A stretch of 64,000 bases of DNA from an uncultured Altererythrobacter sp. (GCA_947492235.1 CANLLZ010000001.1:1488001-1552000); one strand, 5' to 3'. Numbered from the stretch's first letter, positions 28,050-38,064 are shown. Notes: a model not told the origin generated them from the letters alone. Numbers and translations: made by a program.

Positions 28050-28230
28050 TCATGCGACCTGAAGGTCGCGTCGCTGCGGGCGGCCGGTCGGCCCTTGTCG
28101 GTCACTGGTCGCGACCGAAATTAGTCACAATTGGAGCGTTTGGGCGATGGTATCGGCGCCGATAGGCGACGACAGCGCGCGACCGCGCGCCGCCGCTTAT
28201 GCGGCGAAGCAAGGAGTGCGGATGCACTCC

Positions 28231-28278
28231 GCCCGCAGGGTCTCAACAAAAACGCCTCGCCCGCAGGGTCTCAACAAA
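28231..28278 (+). repeat. Two 20-base direct repeats before ilvE
   Basis: GCCCGCAGGGTCTCAACAAA occurs exactly at 28231-28250 and again at 28259-28278, a 28-base period. No palindrome and only two copies. Confidence 0.7.
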
Positions 28279-28343
28279 CAACACCTAAAAAACCCGCCCT
28301 TGGTTACCTTGCCTCAAACCTTCCCTGCCAGTAACCGCGCACT

Positions 28344-29423
28344 ATGGAATTCAAGCACACTTCCCACCCCTCTCCGCTAGGCACCGATGCGCGGTCGCAG
28401 ATTCTCTCCGATCCCGGTTTCGGCAAGCATTTTACCGACCATATGGTGGTGATCGATTACGACGCGGCCAAAGGCGGCTGGCATCAGGCCAGCATTGGCC
28501 CGCGTGAGCCGATCAGCCTCGATCCCGCCGCCTCCGTACTGCATTATGCGCAGGAAGTGTTCGAGGGGATGAAAGCCTACAAGCAGGAGGACGACACCCT
28601 CTCGCTGTTCCGTCCCGAGGCGAATGCGGATCGCTTCAACGCCAGCGCCCGGCGCATGGCAATGCCCGAATTGCCCGAAGAATTGTTCATGGAATCGATC
28701 CGCCAGCTGGTTGCGGCGGACAAGGACTGGGTGCCCACCATCGAAGGCGGCGCGCTCTATCTGCGGCCCTTCATGTTCGCTTCCGAAGCGTTTCTGGGTG
28801 TGCGCCCGGCGACGCAGTACAAATATATCCTGATCGCCTGCCCCGTCGGTGGCTATTTCAAATCCGGCGCTCCGGCGGTGAAGATCTGGGTCAGCCGCGA
28901 CTATGTCCGCGCGGCCCCCGGCGGCACAGGCGCGGCGAAAACCGGCGGCAATTACGCCGCGTCGCTGGTCCCGCAGGCAGAGGCCACCGCAAATAGGTGC
29001 GATCAGGTCGTGTTTCTCGACGCGGTGGAGCGTAAGTGGATCGAGGAACTGGGCGGCATGAACCTGTTCTTCGTGTTCGACGATGGCAGCGTGGTCACCC
29101 CGCCGCTGACCGGCACAATCCTGCCCGGCATTACCCGCGACAGCCTGATCCAGCTTATCCGCGAAGAGGGCCTGCAAGTGCGCGAAGAACCCTACAGCAT
29201 CGACCAATGGCGCGCCGATGCGACCATGGGCCGGCTGACCGAGACGATGGCTTGCGGCACGGCGGCGGTCGTCACGTCCGTTGGCACAGTCGCCGGACCT
29301 GACGGCGAATTCACCATCGGCAGCGGCGGCCCCGGCCAACTGACCACCAAATTGCGCGAGCGGCTGGTGGCGATCCAGAAGGGCGCAGCGAAGGACACCC
29401 ACGGCTGGGTGACGGAGTTATGA
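28344..29423 (+). CDS. ilvE: Branched-chain amino acid aminotransferase
   Basis: 359 aa, PLP fold type IV, large (BCAT type 2) form. It transfers the amino group between glutamate and the keto acids of Val, Leu and Ile. It has VLHYAQEVFEGMKAY, GALYLRPFMFASEAFLGV, the cofactor lysine Lys199 in GGTGAAKTGGNYAAS, and TMACGTAAVVTSVG near the end. The stop overlaps the next gene (ATG inside TTATGA), so the downstream small gene is coupled. Confidence 0.95.
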   Translation: MEFKHTSHPSPLGTDARSQILSDPGFGKHFTDHMVVIDYDAAKGGWHQASIGPREPISLDPAASVLHYAQEVFEGMKAYKQEDDTLSLFRPEANADRFNASARRMAMPELPEELFMESIRQLVAADKDWVPTIEGGALYLRPFMFASEAFLGVRPATQYKYILIACPVGGYFKSGAPAVKIWVSRDYVRAAPGGTGAAKTGGNYAASLVPQAEATANRCDQVVFLDAVERKWIEELGGMNLFFVFDDGSVVTPPLTGTILPGITRDSLIQLIREEGLQVREEPYSIDQWRADATMGRLTETMACGTAAVVTSVGTVAGPDGEFTIGSGGPGQLTTKLRERLVAIQKGAAKDTHGWVTEL

Positions 29424-29707
29424 TCTCGACTCTACTCTTCTTCCTGATGGCTGCGCCCGGTGCTTTCGAGCCCGTCGAATGGCTGGATTCTAACAGAGTA
29501 AAAGTGAGCACCGAAATCATCCGCAAAAACAGCGGGCGAGCCCACGCGTCGGCGCAAATCAAACTGATGCGCATGGCGAAAAAGGCCTGCAAACCAATTG
29601 GAGGCGCGGTATCGGATGGGACCTTGCGTGTTGACCAACTTGAGAAACCAGATTCGAAGCGCACGACGCTTCTGCTGAGTGAGGTCTATGTCTGCATCAC
29701 TGACTGA
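29420..29707 (+). CDS. Small exported protein between ilvE and trhO
   Basis: 95 aa with a short signal-peptide-like start ([18 protein letters not shown]) and a basic central part ([18 protein letters not shown]). It overlaps ilvE by four bases and the next gene by 20, so it is translationally linked on both sides. The AT-rich composition differs from its neighbours. No family recognised. Confidence 0.6.
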   Translation: MISTLLFFLMAAPGAFEPVEWLDSNRVKVSTEIIRKNSGRAHASAQIKLMRMAKKACKPIGGAVSDGTLRVDQLEKPDSKRTTLLLSEVYVCITD

Positions 29708-30692
29708 CCTTCCCATCCAAGTAGCGGCGCTCTACCGCTTCACGCCCTTCCCCGATCCCGCTGCCCTGCGCGAGCCATTGCTGGCGGCGTGCAACGAGGC
29801 GGGCGTCAGAGGCACCCTCCTGCTCGCGCCCGAAGGGATCAACGGCACCATTGCGGGGCCGAACAGCGCTATCGAGGCGGTGCTCAGCCATATCCGCGCC
29901 CTGCCCGCTTGCGACGAGCTGGAGCTGAAAACCTCCCGCGCCGCCGAGATGCCGTTTTACCGGATGAAGGTGCGACTGAAGAAAGAGATCGTCACCATGG
30001 GCCAGCCCTCGGTCGATCCCACCGCCAGCGTCGGGCGCTATGTCTCTCCGCATGAGTGGAACGATGTGGTCGCCGATCCCGACACCATCCTGATCGACAC
30101 CCGCAATGATTACGAGGTTGCGGCGGGCCAGTTCAAAGGCGCGATCGACCCAAAGACAGAGACGTTCCGCGACTTCCCGGCGTGGTTCCGCGATCGCCGC
30201 GACGAATTGCTCGGCCAGGGCAAGACCCCGCGCGTCGCCATGTATTGCACCGGCGGTATACGGTGCGAGAAATCGACCAGTTTCCTGCGCGGCGAAGGGG
30301 TGGAGGATGTCGTCCATCTGAAGGGCGGGATCCTGAAATATCTCGAGACTGTGCCCGAGGAAGAGAGCCTGTGGGAAGGCGAATGCTTCGTCTTCGACGA
30401 GCGGGTGACGGTGAAGCACGGCTTGGAGACCGGCACCTACGCGCTGTGCCGCGCCTGCCGCCGCCCGCTCGACGAGATGGCGCGCCAGCATCCCGACTAT
30501 GTCGAAGGCGTCAGCTGCGCAGAGTGTATCACCGAGCGGACGGACGAACAGCGCGCCCGCTATGCTGAGCGCCAGCGGCAGGAAGAGCTCGCCGCCAAGC
30601 GCGGGGTCGCCCATGTCGGCGCGACGCTGCCGGAGAAGGAGTTGAAGGAAGGCGGGGACTGGGAAGCCGAGTGGGGGCCGAAATTCACATGA
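29688..30692 (+). CDS. trhO: tRNA uridine(34) hydroxylase, rhodanese type
   Basis: 334 aa, YceA/TrhO family. It uses oxygen to hydroxylate U34 of certain tRNAs toward cmo5U. A N-terminal acylphosphatase-like domain is followed by a rhodanese domain with the active Cys187 in [13 protein letters not shown], then [11 protein letters not shown] and a Cys-pair tail. ATG 29688 has GAGG upstream. It overlaps the next gene in the ATGA mode. Confidence 0.93.
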   Translation: MSASLTDLPIQVAALYRFTPFPDPAALREPLLAACNEAGVRGTLLLAPEGINGTIAGPNSAIEAVLSHIRALPACDELELKTSRAAEMPFYRMKVRLKKEIVTMGQPSVDPTASVGRYVSPHEWNDVVADPDTILIDTRNDYEVAAGQFKGAIDPKTETFRDFPAWFRDRRDELLGQGKTPRVAMYCTGGIRCEKSTSFLRGEGVEDVVHLKGGILKYLETVPEEESLWEGECFVFDERVTVKHGLETGTYALCRACRRPLDEMARQHPDYVEGVSCAECITERTDEQRARYAERQRQEELAAKRGVAHVGATLPEKELKEGGDWEAEWGPKFT

Positions 30693-31342
30693 CTGCTCTC
30701 CCCGTCCTCTACAGCTTCCGCCGCTGCCCCTACGCGATGCGCGCGCGCATGGCGCTGTGGATCAGCGGGAACGCGGTGAACCTGCGCGAGGTGAAGCTGG
30801 CCAACAAACCCGATGCGCTGCGCGAGGCGAGCCCCAAGGCGACCGTCCCGGTGCTGCAAAGGCCCGATGGCACAGTCTTGGAAGAGAGCCTCGACATCAT
30901 GCGCTGGGCACTGGGCCGCAGTGACCCGGAAGGCTGGCTGCCGCGCGAGAATACAGGGCTCATCAAGCTGTTCGACGGCGCGTTCAAACACCATCTCGAC
31001 CGCTACAAATACCCAAATCGCTACGAGGACGAGCCGGATCACGGCCCAAAACAGAAGGCTCTCGATCATCGCGGCGAAGGGCTTGCCATATTGAGCGATC
31101 TTGATGGGCTCCTGTCGCGCCAAGCGCATATCGGCGGCGAGCAATGCGGCTTCACCGACATCGCCCTGTTCCCCTTCATCCGCCAGTTCGCCAATACGGA
31201 TCGCGACTGGTTCGATGCCCAGCCGATCCCACATGTGCAGGCATGGCTGGAGGATCATCTGGCCTCCGATCTGTTCCAGAGCGTGATGGTGAAATACGCG
31301 GTGTGGCAGCCGGGCGATGAGCCGGTGGTGTTCGGCCCCTAG
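30689..31342 (+). CDS. Glutathione S-transferase-family protein
   Basis: 217 aa. N-terminal thioredoxin-fold domain ([47 protein letters not shown]) and a helical C-terminal domain. It contains the CPYAMRAR motif usual in a bacterial GST subgroup. Its substrate is unknown. The start is ATG 30689, overlapping the trhO stop. Confidence 0.9.
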   Translation: MTALPVLYSFRRCPYAMRARMALWISGNAVNLREVKLANKPDALREASPKATVPVLQRPDGTVLEESLDIMRWALGRSDPEGWLPRENTGLIKLFDGAFKHHLDRYKYPNRYEDEPDHGPKQKALDHRGEGLAILSDLDGLLSRQAHIGGEQCGFTDIALFPFIRQFANTDRDWFDAQPIPHVQAWLEDHLASDLFQSVMVKYAVWQPGDEPVVFGP

Positions 31343-32241
31343 TCCGGACACTCCGTCAACCGCTCACGCAGCGCGTCGATCAGCCAGCTTGTTGCCGGGC
31401 CGGGCTTCGTGTCGCGCCGCCACAGAGCGCTGAAGCGGTAAGTGGTGCCGGGCTTTTCCGGCAGGTCGAGTGGGACCAGCGCCCCGCTTGCGAGATCGCC
31501 CGCAACCATCGGGCGGGGCATATTACCCCAGCCGAGGCCCTCTTTCAGCAGCGCATGCTTCGCGCCCAGATCGCCCAGCCGCCAGGTCAGCGGGCTGAGT
31601 ACCGAGAATTCGCGGCCCTGCGTCACGTCCGACCGGTCGGCGAGTACGAGCTGCAAGTGCTTGCGGCTCTCGCCGGGCTCCACACCCTCCTGTGCAAGCG
31701 GATGGTCCGGCGTCGCGACGGGGACAAGCTCGGTTGAGCCAATGTCCTGCCGCTCCAGTTCCGGATGGTCGCCCACCACCGGCCCGCCGACACCCAGCAC
31801 GGAGGACCGCTCAAGCAGGCAGGCGGCCACCGCACCCAGACCCTCGACCTGCAAGCGGAGCGCGACGGTGGGAAACTTCGCACGGAAATCGCGCAGAACG
31901 GCTGCGGTTGCCTCGCCCGGCACCATTACGTCGAGGACCAGAGACACATCGCTCTCCAGCCCGGCGTGCAAGCTGCGGGTCTTGGCCAGCAGCGCATCGG
32001 CACGGTCGGCCACCGCGCGCGCTTCGGCCAGCAGGCCCTTCCCCTCCTCGGTCAGCACCGGCTTGCGCGAGCCTTCGCGGGCGAACAGCGTGACGCCCAG
32101 TTGCGCCTCCATCTGCGCGATTCCGTAGCTGATGGCGGATACCGCCCGCCCCATGCGCCGCGCCGCGCCGCCAAAGCTGCCTTCCTCGTCGACCGCCAGA
32201 AAGATGCGAAGTTGATCGAGTGTGGGATCGGCAAGCTTCAT
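31339..32241 (-). CDS. LysR-family transcriptional regulator of the pirin/azoreductase unit
   Basis: 300 aa, full length. HTH: TLDQLRIFLAVDEEGSFGGAARRMGRAVSAISYGIAQMEAQLG; effector domain with the LTWRLGDLGAKHALLKEGLGWGNMPRPMV pattern. It is transcribed away from the pirin gene across a spacer with a perfect palindrome. It probably activates pirin and the azoreductase under electrophile or quinone stress, as related regulators do. Its end overlaps the convergent GST stop by four bases. Confidence 0.92.
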   Translation of the reverse strand: MKLADPTLDQLRIFLAVDEEGSFGGAARRMGRAVSAISYGIAQMEAQLGVTLFAREGSRKPVLTEEGKGLLAEARAVADRADALLAKTRSLHAGLESDVSLVLDVMVPGEATAAVLRDFRAKFPTVALRLQVEGLGAVAACLLERSSVLGVGGPVVGDHPELERQDIGSTELVPVATPDHPLAQEGVEPGESRKHLQLVLADRSDVTQGREFSVLSPLTWRLGDLGAKHALLKEGLGWGNMPRPMVAGDLASGALVPLDLPEKPGTTYRFSALWRRDTKPGPATSWLIDALRERLTECPD

Positions 32242-32256
32242 GGTTTTATCCCTATA

Positions 32257-32271
32257 TTCGGATTATCCGAA
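32257..32271. promoter_or_regulatory. LysR-type operator palindrome
   Basis: TTCGGATTATCCGAA is perfectly palindromic with a one-base centre, and contains the T-N11-A core used by LysR regulators. It is 15 bases from the LysR start and about 85 bases before pirin. Confidence 0.75.
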
Positions 32272-32356
32272 CATTTTGGTTGTTTTTATCTCACTTATCC
32301 TTCCAGACCGCAATGCCTATCTCCGTCCCACACCCACTCCCGACAGGAGAACAGAC

Positions 32357-33061
32357 ATGATCGAATTGCGCCCCTTCAACACGCTCGGCTCCGCCAATCA
32401 CGGCTGGCTGGATGCGCGTCACCACTTTTCCTTCGCCGGATATCACGATCCGGCACGGGTCAATTGGGGCTCCCTGCGCGTCTGGAACGACGATACGATT
32501 GCACCGGGCACCGGCTTCCCCACCCATCCGCATCAGGACATGGAAATCATCACCTATGTCCGCAAAGGTGCCATCACCCACCGCGACAGCATGGGCAATG
32601 AAGGCCGCACCGAAGCGGGCGACGTACAGGTGATGAGCGCTGGCGACGGCGTGCAGCACTCGGAATACAATCATGAGGACGAGGACACGCAGATCTTCCA
32701 GATCTGGATCATTCCGTCGCAGCGCGGCGGCACACCTGGCTGGGGCGCACGACCCTTCCCCAAAGGCGACCGCGCCGGGCAATGGGTCGCCCTCGCCAGC
32801 GGTGCGGCCAATGATGACGACGGCGCTCTGCCGATCCGCACCGATGCCGAAGTCCTCGGCGCAACAGTGAAGGCGGGCGAGAGCGTGACTTACACCCCTC
32901 GCGATGCATCACGGCACCTCTATCTGGTGCCCGCCACCGGCAAGGTGCAGGTCGAGGATGTAGAGGCCAATGCCCGCGACGGCGTGGCCATCACCGATCA
33001 AGACAGCATCACCATCACCGCATTGGAGGACAGCGAACTCGTCCTCGTCGATGCCGCGTAA
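32357..33061 (+). CDS. Pirin-family cupin (quercetinase type)
   Basis: 234 aa. The N-terminal cupin has GTGFPTHPHQDMEIITYVRKGAITHRDS and GDGVQHSEYNHED, whose His and Glu residues bind iron; the C-terminal half has GESVTYTPRDASRHLYLVP. Family members oxidise quercetin-like flavonoids or act in redox regulation. ATG 32357 is used. It begins the operon with the azoreductase. Confidence 0.93.
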   Translation: MIELRPFNTLGSANHGWLDARHHFSFAGYHDPARVNWGSLRVWNDDTIAPGTGFPTHPHQDMEIITYVRKGAITHRDSMGNEGRTEAGDVQVMSAGDGVQHSEYNHEDEDTQIFQIWIIPSQRGGTPGWGARPFPKGDRAGQWVALASGAANDDDGALPIRTDAEVLGATVKAGESVTYTPRDASRHLYLVPATGKVQVEDVEANARDGVAITDQDSITITALEDSELVLVDAA

Positions 33062-33085
33062 CCCCCTATCCCAAGGAGCATTCCC

Positions 33086-33679
33086 ATGACCAATATTCTG
33101 CACATCACCTCCAGCATTCGTGGCAGCGAGTCCGTCAGCAACGATCTGGGCCAGCGCATCGTGGACAGCTTGACATCGAAGGGCGACGCGAAGGTCGTCA
33201 CACGCGATCTGTCGGCCAATAACATCCCGTTTGTCGATGCGGACCGGTTCGCCGCCAATCTCGCGCCCCATGTGGAGCGCTCCCCCGAACAGGCCGAACT
33301 GGCCGCGATTGCCGATACACTGATCGGGGAACTGCAGGCCGCCGATACCATCGTCTTCAGCGTGCCGATCTACAATTTCGGCCCGCCCGCCGTGGTAAAA
33401 GCATGGGCCGATCTGGTCGCCCGCGCCGGGACGACTTTCGAATACACGCCCACCGGGCCAAAGGGTAAGCTGGAAGGCAAGACCGCCTATCTCGCCATCG
33501 CCAGTGGCGGCACGCCCGTGGGCAGCGACATGGATTTCATGAGCAGCTGGCTGAAATTCTTCCTCGGCTTCCTCGGCATCACCGATGTGAGCCACGTCGC
33601 CGCAGACGGCATCATGGGCGAAGGTGGCGAGGAGAAAATCGCTTCGGCTAAGGAGAAGGCTGCGACGCTGACGGGTTAA
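33086..33679 (+). CDS. azoR: FMN-dependent NADH-azoreductase
   Basis: 197 aa flavodoxin fold. It has ILHITSSIRGSESVSNDL (FMN phosphate loop), VFSVPIYNFGPPAVVKAWADLVARAGTTFEYTP and AIASGGTP, all standard AzoR motifs. It reduces quinones and azo dyes with NADH. AAGGAG is 7 bases before ATG 33086. It is the second gene of the LysR-controlled pair. Confidence 0.94.
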   Translation: MTNILHITSSIRGSESVSNDLGQRIVDSLTSKGDAKVVTRDLSANNIPFVDADRFAANLAPHVERSPEQAELAAIADTLIGELQAADTIVFSVPIYNFGPPAVVKAWADLVARAGTTFEYTPTGPKGKLEGKTAYLAIASGGTPVGSDMDFMSSWLKFFLGFLGITDVSHVAADGIMGEGGEEKIASAKEKAATLTG

Positions 33680-33699
33680 TCACCAGCTTCCCAACCAAC

Positions 33700-33770
33700 C
33701 GTCATCCCCGCGCAGGCGGGGACCCAGTGTGGCAAAGTCCGACCAAGCCACCCTAGGCCCCGCCTGCGCG
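33700..33770. repeat. Dispersed GTCATCCCCGCGCAGG repeat with inverted partner
   Basis: The arm CGCGCAGGCGGGG (33709-33721) is complementary to CCCCGCCTGCGCG (33758-33770), so the element can fold into a 13-bp stem with a 36-base loop. It lies 20 bases after azoR. Confidence 0.7.
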
Positions 33771-33868
33771 AGCGCTTGGCTTTCTAACGAGGCCATCCCC
33801 TACACGGCTCGCAAGAACGTCTGCTATAACTGGGCCTTCTCGAACCCACGAATGTCCGACATTGGGAG

Positions 33869-33896
33869 TGGGCGTGGGCGTGGGCGTGGGCGTGGG
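33869..33896 (+). repeat. GTGGGC microsatellite
   Basis: Four successive GTGGGC units then GTGGGA. Slippage-prone; not part of any gene seen. Confidence 0.75.
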
Positions 33897-34045
33897 AGCG
33901 GACATAGGCCAAAGGGTTAGAAAATCATCATTTTTGCCCAAGCTAAAATAGCTAGTAGATACTCTGTCAGTCGGAAATCATAAGGTCATTGTGAGGCGGG
34001 ATTAAGCTCGGCCGATAAGAACCTGCGTCCAATAGGTTTGGGAAA

Positions 34046-34789
34046 ATGAAGCACACTTTTTTGCTGATACATGGTGCATGGCATGGCGCATGGTGCTGGG
34101 ATCAATTGGTTGAGGTCCTTGCCCAACAGGGGCACAAGGCCTTGGCTATCGACTTGCCCGGACACGGGGCAAGCGGGCAAAAGCCCGGCTGGAACATCAG
34201 TATGCAATCCTATGTCGATGCTATCAATGATGCCGCCGAAAAGCTTGATGGGACGGTGCATTTGGTTGGCCATTCTATGGGCGGCACCGCAATATCTTGC
34301 GCGGCGGAACAAAGGCCGGAGCTTTACGCCTCGCTCACTTATGTGGCGGCCTTCATGCTACAAAATGGAAACAGTCTGCTGTCGGCTAGCCTGAAGATGG
34401 ACGCGCCAAAGATGTCAAAAGCGGTCAAGGCCCCCAATCTCCTCGCAGGTTACGGCGGCGTAGACCCCCAGCACACGCAGGCAGCATTTTACAATCAATG
34501 CTCAGACGAGGACGTGAAAGCTGCCAATGCGCTGATAGGCGTTCAACCTAGCCGTCCACCCATGACCAAAGTTCGCATAAGCGATGGGCGTTGGGGGCAG
34601 ATCCCCCGATACTATGTTTTCTGCGAGAAAGATCAGGCCGTTCCTTACGATTTTCAGCGCTCCCTTGAAGAAGAGCTTCCTTGCCGCAAGACCGTGACGT
34701 TAAACACGGATCATTCGCCCTTTATTTCCGATAAGCAAAATCTGAGCAATGCGTTGCTAGACTTTGCCGCCGATGCGTCGGCGCTATAA
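34046..34789 (+). CDS. Alpha/beta hydrolase, esterase or hydroxynitrile-lyase type
   Basis: 247 aa. Hallmarks of the plant esterase/hydroxynitrile lyase group: FLLIHGAWHGAWCWDQL, nucleophile Ser77 in VGHSMGG, Asp196 in FCEKDQAVP, His223 in NTDHSPF. The substrate is unknown. Codon use is more AT-rich than its neighbours, suggesting acquisition. A terminator follows at 34820. Confidence 0.9.
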   Translation: MKHTFLLIHGAWHGAWCWDQLVEVLAQQGHKALAIDLPGHGASGQKPGWNISMQSYVDAINDAAEKLDGTVHLVGHSMGGTAISCAAEQRPELYASLTYVAAFMLQNGNSLLSASLKMDAPKMSKAVKAPNLLAGYGGVDPQHTQAAFYNQCSDEDVKAANALIGVQPSRPPMTKVRISDGRWGQIPRYYVFCEKDQAVPYDFQRSLEEELPCRKTVTLNTDHSPFISDKQNLSNALLDFAADASAL

Positions 34790-34819
34790 TTAGATCAAGG
34801 CGGCCGCAATTGGGTCGAT

Positions 34820-34838
34820 AGCGGACAGTCCGCTTTTC
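34820..34838 (+). terminator. Terminator of the hydrolase gene
   Basis: Stem AGCGGA / TCCGCT around CAG, then TTT. It lies between two convergent genes. Confidence 0.65.
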
Positions 34839-34842
34839 AGAG

Positions 34843-36903
34843 CTACTCCGGCACCTTCGCCTTCAGCTCTTCCAGCCATACGCCTGCCACGGCATCGCTC
34901 GGCGCGCGCCAGTCGCCTCTGGGGCTTAGCGCGCCGCCGCTGGTGACTTTGGGGCCGTTGGGCATCGCGCTGCGTTTAAACTGGCTGAACTGGAAGAAGC
35001 GCCAGAGAAATTTCTCTAGCCACGCACGGATAGTCGTCAGATCGTATTCGTTGCGGCGATCCTCCGGAAACTCCATCGGCCACACGCCTGCGCTCGCATC
35101 CTTCCACGCATGATAGGCCAGAAACGCCACATGGCTGGGCCGCTGGCCGTATCGCAGGATGTGGTGGAGGAAGAAGTCATTGAGCTCGTACGGGCCGATC
35201 AGGCTCTCCGTGCTCTGGATTTCGCCGTCTTCGTTTTCCGGCACCAGTTCAGGACTGATTTCTGTATCGAGCACAGCATCCAGCGCCTCGTTGCATCCGG
35301 CGTCGAATTGCCCGGTCCGCTCGGCCCAGCGGATCAGATATTGGATCAGCGTCTTGGGCACGCCGGAATTGACGCCGTAATGGCTCATCTGGTCGCCTAC
35401 GCCGTAAGTGCACCAGCCCAGCGCCAGCTCACTTAGATCGCCGGTACCGACCACAAAGCCGCTGTGCTGTCCCGCCAAGCGGAACAGGTAATCTGTGCGC
35501 AGGCCCGCCTGCACGTTCTCGAATGTGGTGTCGTATACCGGTTCGCCATCGGCAAACGCGTGGCCGATATTTTCCAGCATTAGCTGCGCGGTGGGGCGGA
35601 TGTCGATTTCCTCCGCCGTGATGCCGGTCGCCTCCATCAGCTTCCACGCATTGGACTTGGTGCCGTCCGACGTGCCGAAGCCGGGCATGGTGTAGCCGCG
35701 AATGGTGGTGCGCGGCAGGTCCAGCTTGTCACATGCCTTAGCCGCCACCAGCAGCGCCTGTGTGCTGTCGAGCCCGCCGGAAATGCCGATCACGAGCGAT
35801 TTCGGATTGGTCGCCTGCATCCGCCGCATCAGGCCATCGACCTGAATGTTGAACGCCTCGTAGCAATCCTCGTCCAGCTTCTCCGGCCGGTTGGGCACGA
35901 AGGGGAAGCGCCGCACCGCGCGGCGCAGGCAGATATCGCCGCCTTGATACCGGTGGGTGAATTCGACGCGGCGGAAATATTCGTCCGGCCGCCCGGCATA
36001 TTCCGCGCCATCGTTGAACGTGCCGTTCCGCATGCGTTCGGACAAAATGCGCTGGGTGTCGATGTCGGTCACGCACAGCTCGGGATGCAGGTCAAAGCGG
36101 GTGCTTTCGACCATCAGCTCGCCCATTTCATAGACCATGCCCTGCCCGTCCCACGCCAGATCGGTGGTGCTTTCACCGTGACCGCTGGCCGAATAGGCAT
36201 AGGCGCAGATCGAGCGATTGGAGCTGGCGCGGCACAGCAAATGCCGGTCATCGCTGCGTCCGATGGTTATGGGGCTGGCTGAGAGATTGCACAGGATCGT
36301 GGCACCCGCCAGCGCAGCCAGCGTGCCCGGCGGCTGCGGCGCCCAGAAATCTTCGCAAATCTCCAGCCCGAAAGTGAAGCCGGGCAGGTTCTCCGCCGCA
36401 AACACCAGATCGGTGCCAAACGGCACGTCCTGACCATTCAGCCGGATCTCCACCCCCTGAATATTGTGCCCGCGCGCGAAATAGCGCTTCTCGTAGAACT
36501 CGCGGTAATTGGGCAGGAAGCTCTTGGGCACCACGCCCAGCAGGCGGCCATGAGCAATCGCCAGCGCGCAATTGTAAATCCGCCCCTTGCGCCGCAAAGC
36601 CGCGCCGATGATCAGAACGGGATGCAATTTCTCCGAAGCCGCGACAATCTCCGCCACCGCAGCCTCTGCCGCATCAAGCAATGTCTGCTGCAAATGCAAA
36701 TCGTCCACCGCATAGGATGTGACGCATAATTCGGGATAGACCAGCAGATCGACATTCTGCTCATGCGCGGCCTCGGCCTGCTCGATAATCGCCGCCGTAT
36801 TGAAGGCGACATCCGCCGTTCGCACACACGGCGTACTGGTCGCCACGCGCACGAAACCGTGATTGTGCATGTCGAAGAAGGCGTGCGATTGTGTCTCGGT
36901 CAC
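34843..36903 (-). CDS. nadE: Glutamine-dependent NAD+ synthetase
   Basis: 686 aa, two-domain form. An N-terminal nitrilase-type glutaminase carries [10 protein letters not shown] (Glu), [16 protein letters not shown] (Lys) and [10 protein letters not shown] (Cys), and a C-terminal synthetase carries the ATP loop [13 protein letters not shown]. It makes NAD+ from deamido-NAD+, glutamine and ATP. The start is GTG 36903 or the TTG one codon before; AGGAG stands at a suitable distance for either. Confidence 0.94.
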   Translation of the reverse strand: MTETQSHAFFDMHNHGFVRVATSTPCVRTADVAFNTAAIIEQAEAAHEQNVDLLVYPELCVTSYAVDDLHLQQTLLDAAEAAVAEIVAASEKLHPVLIIGAALRRKGRIYNCALAIAHGRLLGVVPKSFLPNYREFYEKRYFARGHNIQGVEIRLNGQDVPFGTDLVFAAENLPGFTFGLEICEDFWAPQPPGTLAALAGATILCNLSASPITIGRSDDRHLLCRASSNRSICAYAYSASGHGESTTDLAWDGQGMVYEMGELMVESTRFDLHPELCVTDIDTQRILSERMRNGTFNDGAEYAGRPDEYFRRVEFTHRYQGGDICLRRAVRRFPFVPNRPEKLDEDCYEAFNIQVDGLMRRMQATNPKSLVIGISGGLDSTQALLVAAKACDKLDLPRTTIRGYTMPGFGTSDGTKSNAWKLMEATGITAEEIDIRPTAQLMLENIGHAFADGEPVYDTTFENVQAGLRTDYLFRLAGQHSGFVVGTGDLSELALGWCTYGVGDQMSHYGVNSGVPKTLIQYLIRWAERTGQFDAGCNEALDAVLDTEISPELVPENEDGEIQSTESLIGPYELNDFFLHHILRYGQRPSHVAFLAYHAWKDASAGVWPMEFPEDRRNEYDLTTIRAWLEKFLWRFFQFSQFKRSAMPNGPKVTSGGALSPRGDWRAPSDAVAGVWLEELKAKVPE

Positions 36904-36951
36904 CAAGCTGGGCGCTCCTGAAATCCTGTGTTTCCCGGCCCTAGCCGTTTG

Positions 36952-37965
36952 TCAGGCTGCCAGCAATTCGGAGGCATCGGGTGCCTGTTCCAGCAGAGCC
37001 AGAAGCCCGCGCTCCTCGCGGGTCAGCCACCGGGTCGCGCGCGGCAGACGCAGGCTCTCGCGCCAAACCTCCTGGTCTTCCAGCGTTTCGAACAACGCAG
37101 GGTGAATGTAGCTTTTGCGCGCAATTGCGGGCGTATTGCCCAGCATCTGCGCCACGCCTTCGGTCAGCGCCTTGATGGTCACCCGTTCATCCGCATGGGC
37201 CAGCATCTCGTAAGCGAACGCGCTGGCGTGCCATGTGCGAAAATGTTTCGCGCTGAAATCCTCACCCATCGTCTCGCGCAGGTAAGTGTTTACGTCGGAC
37301 GAAGTGACCGCATGATGCTGGTCATCCTCATCGACATACTGGAACAGGTGCTGGCCCGGCAGGTCCTGCATCCGCTGCACCATGGTGGAAAGCCGCGCAT
37401 CGCTGACCGTCACTTCCCGGTCTTTGCCGCCCTTCCCGCGATAGCGCAGGCGCAGGGTCTTGCCGGTGATGTCGGCATGGCGCTGGCGAAGGGTGGTCGC
37501 ACCGAAACTGTTGTTGCGCTGGGCATAGCCTTCATTGCCGATCCGCACCACGCCCAGATCGAGCAGACGGACAACACTCGCGACGGCGCGCTCGCGGGTC
37601 AGTATGCGGCCACGCAGATCGTCCTCCACCCGGCGGCGAACCAGCGGCAACAGATTGCCAAAGGCGATGCAGCCATCGAATTTCTCGCTTTCCTGCCGGG
37701 TTCGGAATTCGGGGTGGTAGCGATATTGCTTGCGGCCCTTGGCATCATATCCGGTCGCCAGAATGTGGCCATTGGGCGCAGGGCAGAACCACGTATCGAC
37801 ATAGGCTGGCGGCAGGGCAATCGCATTCAAACGGCGCTTCTCAGCCCGGTCGCGGATCAGTTGCCCCTTTGCATCGTAATAGGCCCAGCCGCGCCCTGCC
37901 CCCTTGCGAGTGATGCCCGGCAGACTGTCATCGACATAGATCAGTTTGGTCGGCGGCTCTTGCAT
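36952..37965 (-). CDS. DNA topoisomerase IB (poxvirus type)
   Basis: 337 aa. It has PPAYVDTWFCPAPNGHILATGYDAKGRKQYRYHPEFR, DLGVVRIGNEGYAQRNNSFGATTLRQRH, HFRTWHASAFAYEM and the active Tyr286 in ARKSYIHP. It relaxes supercoils through a 3'-phosphotyrosine. ATG 37965 is likely; a longer start at 37989 is possible. It stands 48 bases before nadE. Confidence 0.93.
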   Translation of the reverse strand: MQEPPTKLIYVDDSLPGITRKGAGRGWAYYDAKGQLIRDRAEKRRLNAIALPPAYVDTWFCPAPNGHILATGYDAKGRKQYRYHPEFRTRQESEKFDGCIAFGNLLPLVRRRVEDDLRGRILTRERAVASVVRLLDLGVVRIGNEGYAQRNNSFGATTLRQRHADITGKTLRLRYRGKGGKDREVTVSDARLSTMVQRMQDLPGQHLFQYVDEDDQHHAVTSSDVNTYLRETMGEDFSAKHFRTWHASAFAYEMLAHADERVTIKALTEGVAQMLGNTPAIARKSYIHPALFETLEDQEVWRESLRLPRATRWLTREERGLLALLEQAPDASELLAA

Positions 37966-38064
37966 GACACCATAAACTGCGCACAGCATGATCCGGTTCC
38001 GTAACCACGGACCCAACTGCGCCGAAAAGCGTTGGGTAGGAAGCAACAGGAAGGCCCCTCTGAC

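Larger units (their letters stand above)
27713..28343. other. Non-coding stretch between a lipoprotein and ilvE
   Basis: About 630 bases. It holds an 18-codon ORF with an extreme ribosome-binding site (27857-27913), a strong terminator (27973-28018), the second copy of the 40-base dispersed motif (28010-28049) and a pair of 20-base direct repeats (28231-28278). The ilvE promoter must lie at its end. No larger gene is seen. Confidence 0.6.
33680..34045. other. Repeat-rich spacer between azoR and the hydrolase gene
   Basis: About 365 bases. It holds a GTCATCCCCGCGCAGG-type repeat whose CGCGCAGGCGGGG arm pairs with 33758-33770, and a GTGGGC microsatellite (33869-33896). The open frames here are translations of repeats. 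The promoter of the hydrolase gene must be near the end, but no site was recognised. Confidence 0.6.

Noticed and set aside
28231-28278. Start of a CRISPR array
   Set aside because: Only two repeat units with an 8-base gap and no cas genes.
27857-28343. Attenuator leader peptide for ilvE
   Set aside because: The 18-aa ORF has no run of Ile, Leu or Val codons, and its transcript ends at a terminator 330 bases before ilvE.
33869-33896. CRISPR or protein-coding repeat
   Set aside because: It is a six-base microsatellite without spacers; the frame through it has no support.
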